The notes: generated by a model not told the origin, from the letters alone. A stretch of 7,320 nt of DNA from UBA11650 sp963997925 (GCA_963997925.1 CAXEOX010000140.1:1-7320); one strand, 5' to 3'; shown: positions 1-6,438, numbered from the stretch's first letter. A program made the numbers and translations.

Positions 1-6
1 TCTCAT
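1..6 (-). CDS. Start of a gene leaving the left edge
   Basis: Only the first two codons (Met-Arg) lie in the window, so the product cannot be named. The call rests on translation signals. On the minus strand an ATG at 6-4 is preceded, six bases away, by AAGGGGAG (20-13), a near-ideal Shine-Dalgarno sequence. That site overlaps the TAA stop of the small membrane ORF upstream, which is typical of genes packed in one operon. The reading frame cannot be tested here. Confidence 0.4.
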
Positions 7-18
7 GTTTTTCTCCCC

Positions 19-228
19 TTAGAAGTGTCCCATCATCGCTGAACGCCTACACTCGCAGCTCAAAAGAAAAACGCCCAAGAGGATGATGATGAACAGCCCC
101 GCCAACAATAACTCGGTGGGCCAAAGAAAAGTAGGTCCGACGACAACGATCTTTCCGGATAGATGGAAGAGACCATCATGTAGGAGGCCATCCCAGGCGA
201 TCAGGTTATTAATATAGCCGCTGAACAT
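19..228 (-). CDS. Possible small single-pass membrane protein (69 aa)
   Basis: I do not recognise this protein. It has an N-terminal half of mixed character (residues 1-36), then one long hydrophobic stretch at about residues 38-58 (Leu, Ile, Phe and Val rich) that would make a transmembrane helix, then Cys-Glu-Cys-Arg-Arg and a short tail. By the positive-inside rule the Arg-Arg after the helix suggests a cytoplasmic C-terminus. The ATG at 228 has no convincing Shine-Dalgarno site, which counts against it. In its favour, its TAA overlaps the strong ribosome-binding site of the next gene, as expected if the two are co-transcribed. It could be a small subunit or accessory protein of whatever lies to the left, or a chance ORF. 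Confidence 0.4.
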   Translation of the reverse strand: MFSGYINNLIAWDGLLHDGLFHLSGKIVVVGPTFLWPTELLLAGLFIIILLGVFLLSCECRRSAMMGHF

Positions 229-480
229 CTCAAAAACTGGTTAATGGCTGCTCTGTTGATCATCGATTCAGTCAGATCGATCCGTATATCGCGGGACTGT
301 ACGCCTGATGTTTCCATACGCGGCGGTGCAGCCGGTAACATAATAAAGGACATGGCATTTCTATCTACGATTCTTTTGCTTGGAGGTTATAACCGAGGCC
401 AGATAGGCTTGAGCCGGAATGCCAACATTGAGTGGCCGGGTGATAAGCAGGCCGGTATCCAACGATAGCGCCGTCAAAGT
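229..480. other. Intergenic gap after the hydroxylase operon
   Basis: No convincing gene is seen between the end of the large hydroxylase subunit and the small membrane ORF. An open plus-strand frame of 74 codons (244-468) has no recognisable domain and no good ribosome-binding site. No strong hairpin with a T-run follows the minus-strand stop at 481, so no intrinsic terminator can be called. Confidence 0.4.
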
Positions 481-2784
481 CTATGGGCGGATCAATCTGG
501 CGATGAAGTCTGGACTGAGGGGCAGTTGATTCACCTGGACACCCAGGGGCGCCAGGGCGTTTGAAACGGCGTTGGCAAGGGTCGCGCCGGTCGCCACGAT
601 GCCGCCTTCTCCGGCTCCCTTCACTCCCAAGGGATTCAAAGGAGAGGGGGCCTCTTCCAGGACGATGCTCTCTATCGGTGGCACGTCTGTACTGGTAGGA
701 AGTAAGTAATCCATGAAGCTGCCGGCCAAAAGTTGGCCATTGTTGTCGTAGACCAACTCCTCTAATAGGGTAGCGCCGATGCCCTGGGCGGCTCCGCCCA
801 CGGCCTGCCCATGAACCATCAATGGGTTGATGGCCCGTCCGATGTCCTCGACAACCACGTAACGAAGGATTTCTATCTTGCCGGTTTCCGGGTCCACGGC
901 TACGTGGGCAGCGTGGCTCCCGTAGCTGAAGGTAAGTTGGTCCGCTTCGAAGTAGGCTGTTGTCTCCAGGCCCGGCGGGTCCCCTTCATTTGAAGGGGCG
1001 TTAGCCGCCAGGCCGGCGATCTCTCCCAAACTCAGCAACGCCGGTCCCTGTTCCTCTCCCTTCCGAAAAATCTCGCCTCTTTGGAAGACCAAGTTGGCCG
1101 GCTCGGTGTCCAGGAAGGTACTGGCCAGGTTCAGGATGCGCTTTTTGAGGTTCTGACAGGCCAGGTGAACCGCGTTGCCCCCCATCACCGTGCCCCGGCT
1201 TCCGTAGGTGCCGCCGCCGAAGGGGATATAGTCGGTGTTGCCGTGAAAGATAGTAACTACATCCATGGTTACGCCAAGACTGTCGGCGCAGATCTGGGCC
1301 ATGGTGGTTTCATGGCCCTGGCCCATGGTGGTAATACCCAGGTAAGCGGCCACCTGACCGGTGTCGTTGACAACGATTCGGGCGCCTTCGTAGGGCCCCC
1401 GGCCGGTGTTCTTCACGTAGGTGGCGATGCCAATCCCGTGGTACCTCCCGGCTTCGTCGATCCATCGCTTGGGGTTGGTTTCGTCATAGCCTATCTGCTC
1501 CAAGACCTTGGTCAATCCTTGGGGGTAGTTGCCGCTGTCGAACACGGTGTCCCCATCGGCCCGGGTCCGCCCGGCGTTGTAGGGCATCTGGGATGGCTGA
1601 ACCAAGTTCTTGAAGCGCAATTCCGCCGGGTCTATCCCCAGATCCGCAGCGGCCATATCCAGCAATCGCTCTCGGATGAAGCAGGATTCGTATCGGCCCG
1701 GCGCGCGAAAGGTCCCCACCCCGGTTTTGTTGGTCATCACGCAATGGACGCCGCATTGGTAGGCCGGAACATTGTAAGGCCCCATGAGCAGACCGGCGGT
1801 TGAAGCGGGAACCAGGCTGCCATGGGTCCGAATGTATCCTCCCATGTCTCCGTAAACCTGCGCCCGTATCCCCAGGATCGAGCCGTCTTTTTTCATGGCG
1901 ATCTCGATGTCGCACAGCACGTCCCTGGAATGGTTGGCCGCGATGAGGTGCTCCAGACGGTCTTCCATCCATTTTATGGGCCTGCCCAGCTTGATCACCG
2001 CGAAGGGCACCAGGAAGTCTTCTGGATAGAACTCTCCGCGAATACCGAATCCCCCGCCCACATCGCCTTCAATAAAGTGCATCTTGTCCTCTGGTAGATC
2101 CAGCAGGGAAGACAAGACTTCACGGTTGAAGTGGGGTACTTTGGTTGCCCCCCAAACCGTTAACTCACCGGCGTTGTAGCTGGCTACAATTCCCCGGGTT
2201 TCCAGTGGGTTACCGGTGTGGCGGTTGGTCTTGAATCGCTCTTTACGGGTGTATTCCGCGTCACGGAATGCCTGATCGATGTCTCCTGTAGAGACGACGA
2301 AGTGCGCCGCCAGGTTGGTCCCGGGTCCCTCGTGGATGATGGTCTCATCGCGAAGCGACTCTTCCATGTCCACGACAGCCGGCAATGGCTCGTAGGTCAC
2401 GTCTATTACGTCTAAAGCGTCTTCGGCTACGTATCGGCTCTCCGCGACTACGATAGCCACCGGGTCTCCCACGTAGCGAACTTTGTCATTGGCCAGAGGG
2501 TATTGAAGGAAAGGCAATAGGCTGGGCAGTGGGTACAACCTCACCGGAATAGGCTTGGCTTGACCAGAGATGTCATCGTAAGTGTAGACCGCCACCACGC
2601 CGGGTATAGCCAAGGCTGCCGTTGTGTCGATGGCTATGAGCCGGGCGTGGGCGTGGGGGCTGCGCATGAAGGTGGCGTGGAGCATTCCGGGCAGCTTCAC
2701 GTCGTCGGCGAAGGTCGCCTGCCCGGTTAGGAATCGTTGGTCCTCTTTCCGGGTAATAGAGGCTCCGATATAGGGCTGGACCAT
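481..2784 (-). CDS. Molybdenum hydroxylase large subunit (xanthine dehydrogenase/CoxL family, Mo-cofactor binding)
   Basis: This is the catalytic subunit of a cytoplasmic Mo hydroxylase, expected to bind molybdopterin (probably the cytosine dinucleotide form) and hydroxylate an organic substrate with water. From the ATG at 2784 it is 767 residues, normal for the family. The a/b-hammerhead domain covers roughly residues 15-140. Family motifs seen are GGGFG (243-247), the active-site loop TFRAPGRYE (358-366), the cofactor loop MGQGHETT (487-494), GTYGSRGT (525-532), EDIGRAINP (646-654) and the C-terminal GAGEGG (723-728), whose Glu726 matches the catalytic Glu. An earlier start at 2898 is possible but would overlap the iron-sulfur gene and precede the conserved N-terminus. 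The start at 2784 has AGAGGGG just upstream. The loop has Ala at the position of the Cu-binding Cys of form I CO dehydrogenase (AYRCSFR) and is not the form II AYRGAGR either, so CO oxidation is unlikely. The true substrate is unknown. Confidence 0.95.
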   Translation of the reverse strand: MVQPYIGASITRKEDQRFLTGQATFADDVKLPGMLHATFMRSPHAHARLIAIDTTAALAIPGVVAVYTYDDISGQAKPIPVRLYPLPSLLPFLQYPLANDKVRYVGDPVAIVVAESRYVAEDALDVIDVTYEPLPAVVDMEESLRDETIIHEGPGTNLAAHFVVSTGDIDQAFRDAEYTRKERFKTNRHTGNPLETRGIVASYNAGELTVWGATKVPHFNREVLSSLLDLPEDKMHFIEGDVGGGFGIRGEFYPEDFLVPFAVIKLGRPIKWMEDRLEHLIAANHSRDVLCDIEIAMKKDGSILGIRAQVYGDMGGYIRTHGSLVPASTAGLLMGPYNVPAYQCGVHCVMTNKTGVGTFRAPGRYESCFIRERLLDMAAADLGIDPAELRFKNLVQPSQMPYNAGRTRADGDTVFDSGNYPQGLTKVLEQIGYDETNPKRWIDEAGRYHGIGIATYVKNTGRGPYEGARIVVNDTGQVAAYLGITTMGQGHETTMAQICADSLGVTMDVVTIFHGNTDYIPFGGGTYGSRGTVMGGNAVHLACQNLKKRILNLASTFLDTEPANLVFQRGEIFRKGEEQGPALLSLGEIAGLAANAPSNEGDPPGLETTAYFEADQLTFSYGSHAAHVAVDPETGKIEILRYVVVEDIGRAINPLMVHGQAVGGAAQGIGATLLEELVYDNNGQLLAGSFMDYLLPTSTDVPPIESIVLEEAPSPLNPLGVKGAGEGGIVATGATLANAVSNALAPLGVQVNQLPLSPDFIARLIRP

Positions 2785-2851
2785 CGTATTCCCCTCTTTA
2801 TGGACCCGATATAGGACGACGGCGCTGGAGGCCGGGAATGGACCTGGTTTG

Positions 2852-3322
2852 TCAGGACTCTTGGCTGACTTCCAATATCGCCTGAACGATGGGAGCATAT
2901 CCGGTGCAACGGCAGATGTTTCCGGATATGCCCTCTCTTACCTGCGCTTCGGTGGGATTTGGCGTATCCTTGAGGAATTCGTAGGCAGTCATCAATAAAC
3001 CCGGAGTGCAAAATCCGCATTGGAGAGCGTGGTTGCGCTGAAACGCCTTCTGCAGAGGGTGCAGATCCTGTCCATCGGCCAGCCCCTCCACGGTCATCAG
3101 GCTTGCTCCATCTACCTGCACTGCCAGCATCAAACAAGACCGCACCGCGTTGCCATTGAGGAGGATCGTGCAGGCGCCGCATACGCCGTGCTCGCAGCCC
3201 ACGTGGGTACCGGTCAGGTCCAGTTCGCCTCGCAGAAAGTCGGCTAAAGTCATTCGCACCGGCACCAGGCTCTCGTAGCCCTTGCCGTTGACGGTCAATC
3301 TGATGTTGCGTTGGGGGGTCAT
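2852..3322 (-). CDS. Molybdenum hydroxylase small subunit ([2Fe-2S] ferredoxin-like, CoxS family)
   Basis: This 156-residue subunit carries electrons from the Mo site to FAD. The N-terminal plant-ferredoxin-like domain (about residues 5-80) holds Cys43, Cys48, Cys51 (CEHGVCGAC) and Cys63. The C-terminal four-helix domain (about 85-152) holds Cys102 and Cys105 (CGFC) and Cys137 and Cys139 (CRC). All eight ligands of the two 2Fe-2S clusters are present and the length is typical. The start ATG overlaps the stop of the upstream FAD subunit as ATGA, implying translational coupling, and GAAGGAGA lies about ten bases before it. Sixty-seven bases separate its stop from the preferred start of the large subunit. 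No signal peptide is seen, in keeping with a cytoplasmic enzyme. Confidence 0.96.
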   Translation of the reverse strand: MTPQRNIRLTVNGKGYESLVPVRMTLADFLRGELDLTGTHVGCEHGVCGACTILLNGNAVRSCLMLAVQVDGASLMTVEGLADGQDLHPLQKAFQRNHALQCGFCTPGLLMTAYEFLKDTPNPTEAQVREGISGNICRCTGYAPIVQAILEVSQES

Positions 3323-4203
3323 GCGGCGGGTTCTCCTTCGGTTTGGAGCAGAGCCTGCTCCAGGGCCCGGCGGACCATTACGCCGGCCACGTCCTTACGA
3401 TATTGAGCGGAAGCGTGAATGTCCGAGATCGGGTCCAATGCGTCGGAAACCAGCCGGGCGGCCTCTTCCCGGTCCTCGGAGCTCAAGGCGGCGCCGGAAA
3501 GATATTGCTCCGCGGCTTCCATCCTCATTGGTGTACCTCCGGCGCCGAATGTGGTGATTCGCGCCTCCCGGCAGATCCCGTTATCGTCGAGATGTAACAT
3601 GGCGGCTGCTCCCACCAAAGCGAAGTCGCCGTCGCGGCGGCATACTTCCTGGAACCCTAGCCGCCAGGGATCCCCGACACCGGGGATCCGGATCTGAGTT
3701 AGCAGTTCCACCGGCTCAAGGGCGGTGGTCAGGTGGTTCAAGAAGAAGTCCCTAGCCATGACAGTGCGTACCCCGCTGCTGCTGGCCAGGTCAAACTCCG
3801 TATCCAACGTTAGGCATACGGCCGGAATCTCGGCGGCGGGGTCGCTGTGGGCCAGACTGCCTCCCACGGTACCCCGGTTGCGTATCTGGAAATGGCCGAT
3901 GTAAGGGATGGCCGAAGCCAGCAAGGGAACTGTCTCACGGACCAGGGCAGACCGTTCTATCTCCCGCTGCCTGGTCATGGCGCCAACGGCCAGTCCACCA
4001 TCTTGTCCAGGCGAGATATAAGACAAGCCGTCTACCCGGTTGATGTCGATCACAACTTTGGGGCGCACCAGCCGCATGTTCATCAGGGGCATCAGGCTCT
4101 GCCCGCCGGCCAATATTTTGGCGTCGTCGCCGTATTGTCCGAGCAAGTCTAGAGCCTCTTCCGAAGAACTTGGGGCGTAGTAGTCGAATCTGACTGGTTT
4201 CAT
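3319..4203 (-). CDS. Molybdenum hydroxylase medium subunit (FAD-binding, CoxM family)
   Basis: This 294-residue flavoprotein subunit accepts electrons from the iron-sulfur subunit and passes them to an external acceptor. The N-terminal PCMH-type FAD domain (about residues 1-175) shows both family FAD-binding signatures, AGGQSLMP (32-39) and TVGGSLAHSDPAAE (112-125). The C-terminal CO_deh_flav_C domain (about 178-285) ends with the usual YRKDVAGVMVRRAL (268-281). Length is normal. It is the first gene of the operon, giving the medium-small-large order known from coxMSL of aerobic carboxydotrophs and many other hydroxylases. The ATG at 4203 is supported by alignment of the usual N-terminus (FDYYAPSS), but no Shine-Dalgarno sequence precedes it. 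A perfect short palindrome (4204-4214) abuts the start codon instead. Confidence 0.95.
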   Translation of the reverse strand: MKPVRFDYYAPSSSEEALDLLGQYGDDAKILAGGQSLMPLMNMRLVRPKVVIDINRVDGLSYISPGQDGGLAVGAMTRQREIERSALVRETVPLLASAIPYIGHFQIRNRGTVGGSLAHSDPAAEIPAVCLTLDTEFDLASSSGVRTVMARDFFLNHLTTALEPVELLTQIRIPGVGDPWRLGFQEVCRRDGDFALVGAAAMLHLDDNGICREARITTFGAGGTPMRMEAAEQYLSGAALSSEDREEAARLVSDALDPISDIHASAQYRKDVAGVMVRRALEQALLQTEGEPAA

Positions 4204-4214
4204 GTCTGACAGAC
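4204..4214. repeat. 11-bp palindrome touching the hydroxylase start codon
   Basis: GTCTG-A-CAGAC is a perfect inverted repeat with a single central base. It occupies the place where the ribosome-binding site of the first hydroxylase gene should be. It could be a regulator half-site pair acting at the start codon, or chance, since arms of five bases are short. Confidence 0.3.
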
Positions 4215-4353
4215 CAGTTTAATCACGGATGGTTGTACTAGGCTGCCCAGTATGCTAGCGCAGACCTAACCGCTAAGAGTGAACTCTCGACCGAAAAACC
4301 GCTGCCGCCAGGCTTGGAAAGGCGACCATTTCTGGGCGTAGCTTAACCCTGGG

Positions 4354-4382
4354 AGTATAACCCGGCGCTTGTTCCGTCGCAA
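4354..4382 (-). promoter_or_regulatory. Candidate sigma-70-type promoter of the hydroxylase operon
   Basis: Read on the minus strand, TTGCGA (4382-4377, four of six matches to TTGACA) is followed after exactly 17 bases by TATACT (4359-4354, five of six matches to TATAAT). Transcription would start near 4347, leaving a leader of about 140 bases before the first gene. It is found by eye only. Confidence 0.4.
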
Positions 4383-4447
4383 GGAAATTGTAATGGGGGT
4401 TCCGTCTTAGGGATGAGTTGCGGATTAAATACCGGCGTCTTCAGTAA

Positions 4448-4472
4448 ACGTCAGAACTTGCGCTGCTGACGT
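4448..4472. repeat. 7-bp inverted repeat, possible operator
   Basis: ACGTCAG (4448-4454) and CTGACGT (4466-4472) are perfect inverted copies separated by 11 bases, so the half-site centres are 18 bases apart. It lies about 65 bases upstream of the candidate hydroxylase promoter, a plausible place for an activator site. A weak hairpin is the alternative. Confidence 0.3.
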
Positions 4473-4602
4473 GGCGTTTGACATAACTTAACGGTATTAG
4501 ACTCGAATGGTTGGCATAGTAGCAATCCCCGTCTTAAAATGGCACAAATTTGTTCGGAGATTAACGACATTTGCTCCGGATAAAGTGTATGTTGGCAACC
4601 AG

Positions 4603-4621
4603 CAAAAGTGGGACACTTTTG
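4603..4621. repeat. 8-bp inverted repeat next to transposase remnant
   Basis: CAAAAGTG (4603-4610) and CACTTTTG (4614-4621) are perfect inverted copies around GGA. It lies 11 bases beyond the TGA of the transposase-like fragment (4633-4635), where an insertion-sequence end or a terminator hairpin would be expected. No second copy was found in the window, so an element end is not proven. Confidence 0.45.
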
Positions 4622-4632
4622 TTAAGGGGAGA

Positions 4633-4725
4633 TCAAGTGGATGTGGCAGCGTCGCTGGACACCCGGCGCTGCCGGTTGTAGCGTTGACGCCATTGTAAAG
4701 TCTGAGCTTTCACCTCTGTAAACCG
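4633..4725 (-). pseudogene. Possible C-terminal scrap of an IS3/IS481-like (rve) transposase
   Basis: Thirty codons ending in TGA read R-F-T-E-V-K-A-Q-T-L then QWRQRYNRQRR. The pattern of Trp-Arg, three residues on Tyr-Asn, then Arg resembles the end of DDE integrase-core transposases of IS3 and related families, where W-R-x-x-Y-N-x-x-R-P-H-S-x-L-G is usual. The expected Pro-His-Ser-x-Leu-Gly does not follow, so the similarity stops at RQR. The fragment begins where methyltransferase homology ends, in a different frame, and is followed by an inverted repeat. The identification rests on one short motif and could be wrong. Confidence 0.3.
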
Positions 4726-4726
4726 C

Positions 4727-5005
4727 GGAGTGATAATCGAGAGTTGCGAGGGCTGATTTGACTATCAGCCAAGTGTTGCCGTGGTCATGCATCTCAAAGT
4801 TGCCCACATTCTCTAGGATCACGTATTTGGGCCGGTGCTCCCTTAGAATTTCCGTGACATTGCCGAAGAGAGTCCCTCGGACTTCGTCTTCCCAACCAAG
4901 TTGATAACCTGCTTTGGAGAAGGGCTGACAAGGAAATCCTGCGCAAAGGACATCGTGTGAGGGGATCTTTGCTGGATCAATCGCGCGGACTAAATTGGTC
5001 GGTGC
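4727..5005 (-). pseudogene. Truncated C5-cytosine DNA methyltransferase (Dcm family) remnant
   Basis: The minus-strand frame from 5005 is open but has no ATG near its beginning. It encodes the centre of a DNA (cytosine-5) methyltransferase: IDPAKIPSHDVL, motif IV FPCQPFSKAG with the catalytic Cys, then motif VI ENVGN and the helix ending at LDYHS. Missing are the N-terminal SAM-binding motif I (FxGxGG) and everything after motif VI, including motif VIII, the target-recognition domain and motifs IX-X. Only about 90 residues of a family usually above 300 remain, so it cannot be active. The open frame runs on to a TAA at 4622-4624, but its last 30 or so codons lose all resemblance. A GTG at 4822 would give a 66-residue ORF, but this starts after motif IV and is not a sensible gene. 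The fragment begins immediately after the stop of the gene at 5006, in the same frame. Confidence 0.85.
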
Positions 5006-5464
5006 TTAATCGGGTAGTCCGTTGAACTCTATCCCGGCGCCGATGATCTCGATCTGCATGGACCTAACATCTGGGGCGTCGCTGCTGAATTGAACTCCGA
5101 CAGTGATGTTGATCCCCTGTTTCACTTCTGGGGCACCTGGAACGTCGAAGCGGCTATCAAGGTGATCGCCTTCCATGTTCAGGTCCATGTGTTCGGCAAT
5201 CCGCTCCTCCCCGTCATAAACGATGATCTCGTGCACTTTGGCGTGGGACCGGGTGCGGAAACTTATCAGAGCGGCCCCCACGCTGCTTTTGACACCGTCC
5301 ACTACAGCCGGCGTGGGTATGGGGAAGTGCACCCAAGTGTTCTGCCCTTTAGAGCCTTCTATACGGACAAAGGGTCCAGTTGGTCGAACTGAAGTCACAC
5401 GGTTCGGGTACTCCACTTGCATGCTAGTTCCGTGGACCCAAGAGGTGAATTTAGAATCTGGCAT
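5006..5464 (-). CDS. Small beta-rich protein of unknown function (DUF6623-like)
   Basis: A complete 152-residue protein. It has a WVHG motif near the N-terminus (residues 9-12), then alternating hydrophobic and polar stretches that predict a beta sandwich, with WVHFPIPTP (44-52) and IIVYDGEERIAEH as the most distinctive segments. From memory these resemble the family catalogued as DUF6623; no biochemical role is known to me and the family name should be checked. No signal peptide or membrane segment is visible. The ATG at 5464 has GGAG about seven bases upstream. It lies 26 bases after the alpha/beta hydrolase on the same strand, so the two are probably co-transcribed. Its TAA directly abuts a broken methyltransferase, so a rearrangement junction lies within a few bases of its end; the C-terminus nevertheless looks natural. 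Confidence 0.8.
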   Translation of the reverse strand: MPDSKFTSWVHGTSMQVEYPNRVTSVRPTGPFVRIEGSKGQNTWVHFPIPTPAVVDGVKSSVGAALISFRTRSHAKVHEIIVYDGEERIAEHMDLNMEGDHLDSRFDVPGAPEVKQGINITVGVQFSSDAPDVRSMQIEIIGAGIEFNGLPD

Positions 5465-5490
5465 TTCACTTCTCCAACGGTTATTGCCGG

Positions 5491-6285
5491 TTAGGATTGC
5501 AAGAATGGAAGCAGAGCGCCTACGAAAGCTTCTGGGTCCTCAATCTGGGGAATGTGCCCCAATCCCGGCAGTACCACCTTCGAGGCGTTCACGATGTTGT
5601 TGTGAAGCAGTTCTTCACCGTCCCTCAGCCGATCCACCTCCCCATACATCACCATGGTGGCAGAAGCCTGAATTCTGGGAAGTCGGGACATGACGTCGTA
5701 GTGTGCCAACGACCGCATCAACTTGCCCACCCACACCCCCGCTTGGGCCCGGGTCTGGTTGGTCGCATCCACCCACTCGGGCTTGGGGTTGGCGAAGGTA
5801 GTAGAGGTTTTCAGCTCTTCCAGAGTCCGGGGTTTGGCGAGACCCTGGTCGTCGTAGCCACCGGAGGCGTCTTCAAGGCGTTGGGGCGCTGTCCTCGCGT
5901 CCCACACCGGACATCCAACTAGAACCAGCTTGTCTAGCCGCTCCGGGAAACTGGCGGCCATTTCCGTTGCCAGTATGGCTCCTACCGAGTTGCCCACGTA
6001 GTGGCCGCGGTGGATGTTCAAAATCTGACAGGCGTGGTCAAGGGCGTTGGCGTAGTCGGGAATGTTGAAGTGCCGTGATGGCTTGTCTGATTCCCCGTGT
6101 CCCAGCATGTCGAAGGCATAGCAGGTGAAGTGCTGGCTAAGAGCGTCGATCACCGTGTGCCACGCCCAGGTCGACGTTCCAAGAGGATGAAGCATCACCA
6201 GGGGGTAACCGCTGCCCTGCTTGACGAAATGCATCTCGCCCTCTGGCGTTGGTACTCTGTCGCTGAGATCCCGTCTGACAAACAT
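5491..6285 (-). CDS. Alpha/beta-fold hydrolase
   Basis: A 264-residue member of the alpha/beta hydrolase superfamily, cytoplasmic by appearance. From the ATG at 6285, the oxyanion-hole segment HPLG is at 33-36, the nucleophile elbow GNSVG at 98-102 with Ser100, the acid is probably Asp218 (GEVDRL) and the base His244 (GLGHIPQIEDPE). The DMLGHGESDKP segment (59-69) is typical of the fold. The cap is short and the substrate cannot be told; esters, lactones or meta-cleavage type compounds are all possible. A longer reading begins with TTG at 6369 and would add a hydrophobic N-terminus, but it has no ribosome-binding site. The ATG at 6285 is preceded by GGGAG (6295-6291) at five bases, so I prefer it. 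The small unknown protein follows after 26 bases. Confidence 0.9.
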   Translation of the reverse strand: MFVRRDLSDRVPTPEGEMHFVKQGSGYPLVMLHPLGTSTWAWHTVIDALSQHFTCYAFDMLGHGESDKPSRHFNIPDYANALDHACQILNIHRGHYVGNSVGAILATEMAASFPERLDKLVLVGCPVWDARTAPQRLEDASGGYDDQGLAKPRTLEELKTSTTFANPKPEWVDATNQTRAQAGVWVGKLMRSLAHYDVMSRLPRIQASATMVMYGEVDRLRDGEELLHNNIVNASKVVLPGLGHIPQIEDPEAFVGALLPFLQS

Positions 6286-6302
6286 ATTCGCTCCCGATAC
6301 CA

Positions 6303-6330
6303 TATATATGTTTCGGAACTGACCAATCAA
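6303..6330 (-). promoter_or_regulatory. Candidate promoter for the hydrolase gene
   Basis: On the minus strand TTGATT (6330-6325) and TATATA (6308-6303) are 16 bases apart. The start point would be near 6296, giving a very short leader that just includes the GGGAG ribosome-binding site. The match is moderate. Confidence 0.3.
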
Positions 6331-6402
6331 TGTTGCCACCATGATGGCACTTATCAGTAGCGATTTCAATCATCCAATGCTGCGTCTAGTGCGTGTCTAA
6401 AG

Positions 6403-6408
6403 TATAAT
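6403..6408 (+). promoter_or_regulatory. Candidate -10 box for the HTH/recombinase pair
   Basis: A perfect TATAAT lies 30 bases before the HTH start codon. The -35 region 17 bases upstream (6380-6385, CTGCGT) is poor, which would suit a promoter that needs activation or is normally silent. Confidence 0.45.
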
Positions 6409-6428
6409 TACAATATTAATTGTATTAA
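6404..6428. promoter_or_regulatory. AT-rich near-palindrome, possible operator
   Basis: The core ACAAT-ATTA-ATTGT (6410-6423, counting the flanking A) is an inverted repeat. With one unpaired base the symmetry extends outward through TAATTACAAT and ATTGTATTA. It overlaps the -10 box and ends at the ribosome-binding site of the HTH gene, so a bound protein would block transcription start. The encoded HTH protein with its AT-hook-like tail is the obvious candidate to bind it; this is inference. Confidence 0.4.
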
Positions 6429-6438
6429 GGACTTCAGT

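Larger units (their letters stand above)
4204..4602. other. Non-coding region upstream of the hydroxylase operon
   Basis: About 400 bases with no protein homology that I can see on either strand. A plus-strand open frame of 63 codons from 4507 has no family features and runs antisense into the decayed genes, so I do not call it. Contents that can be named are the candidate promoter at 4354-4382, the inverted repeat at 4448-4472 and the palindrome at 4204-4214. A short perfect palindrome ACAAATTTGT lies at 4544-4553. Confidence 0.5.

Noticed and set aside
433..456. Repeated GGCCGG after the large hydroxylase subunit as a terminator
   Set aside because: The two copies form only a weak stem and there is no T-run on the minus strand.
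244..468. 74-codon plus-strand ORF
   Set aside because: Composition is not protein-like, no family is recognised, and no ribosome-binding site precedes it.
1081..1803. Long open frame of 240 codons on the plus strand
   Set aside because: It is antisense to the well-supported large hydroxylase subunit, has no family motifs and no ribosome-binding site; GC-rich codons in the real gene keep the opposite frame open.
2785..2898. Extended N-terminus of the large hydroxylase subunit
   Set aside because: The extra 38 residues do not look like the family, overlap the iron-sulfur gene, and the ATG at 2784 has a good ribosome-binding site.
4478..4483. Perfect TTGACA (-35 consensus) on the plus strand
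   Set aside because: No -10 box lies at 16-18 bases and no plus-strand gene follows.
4507..4698. 63-codon plus-strand ORF
   Set aside because: No domain, no ribosome-binding site, and it runs antisense across the inverted repeat and decayed transposase fragment.
6286..6369. TTG start giving the hydrolase a hydrophobic, signal-like N-terminus
   Set aside because: No ribosome-binding site precedes the TTG, whereas GGGAG lies five bases before the ATG at 6285 and the fold is complete from there.
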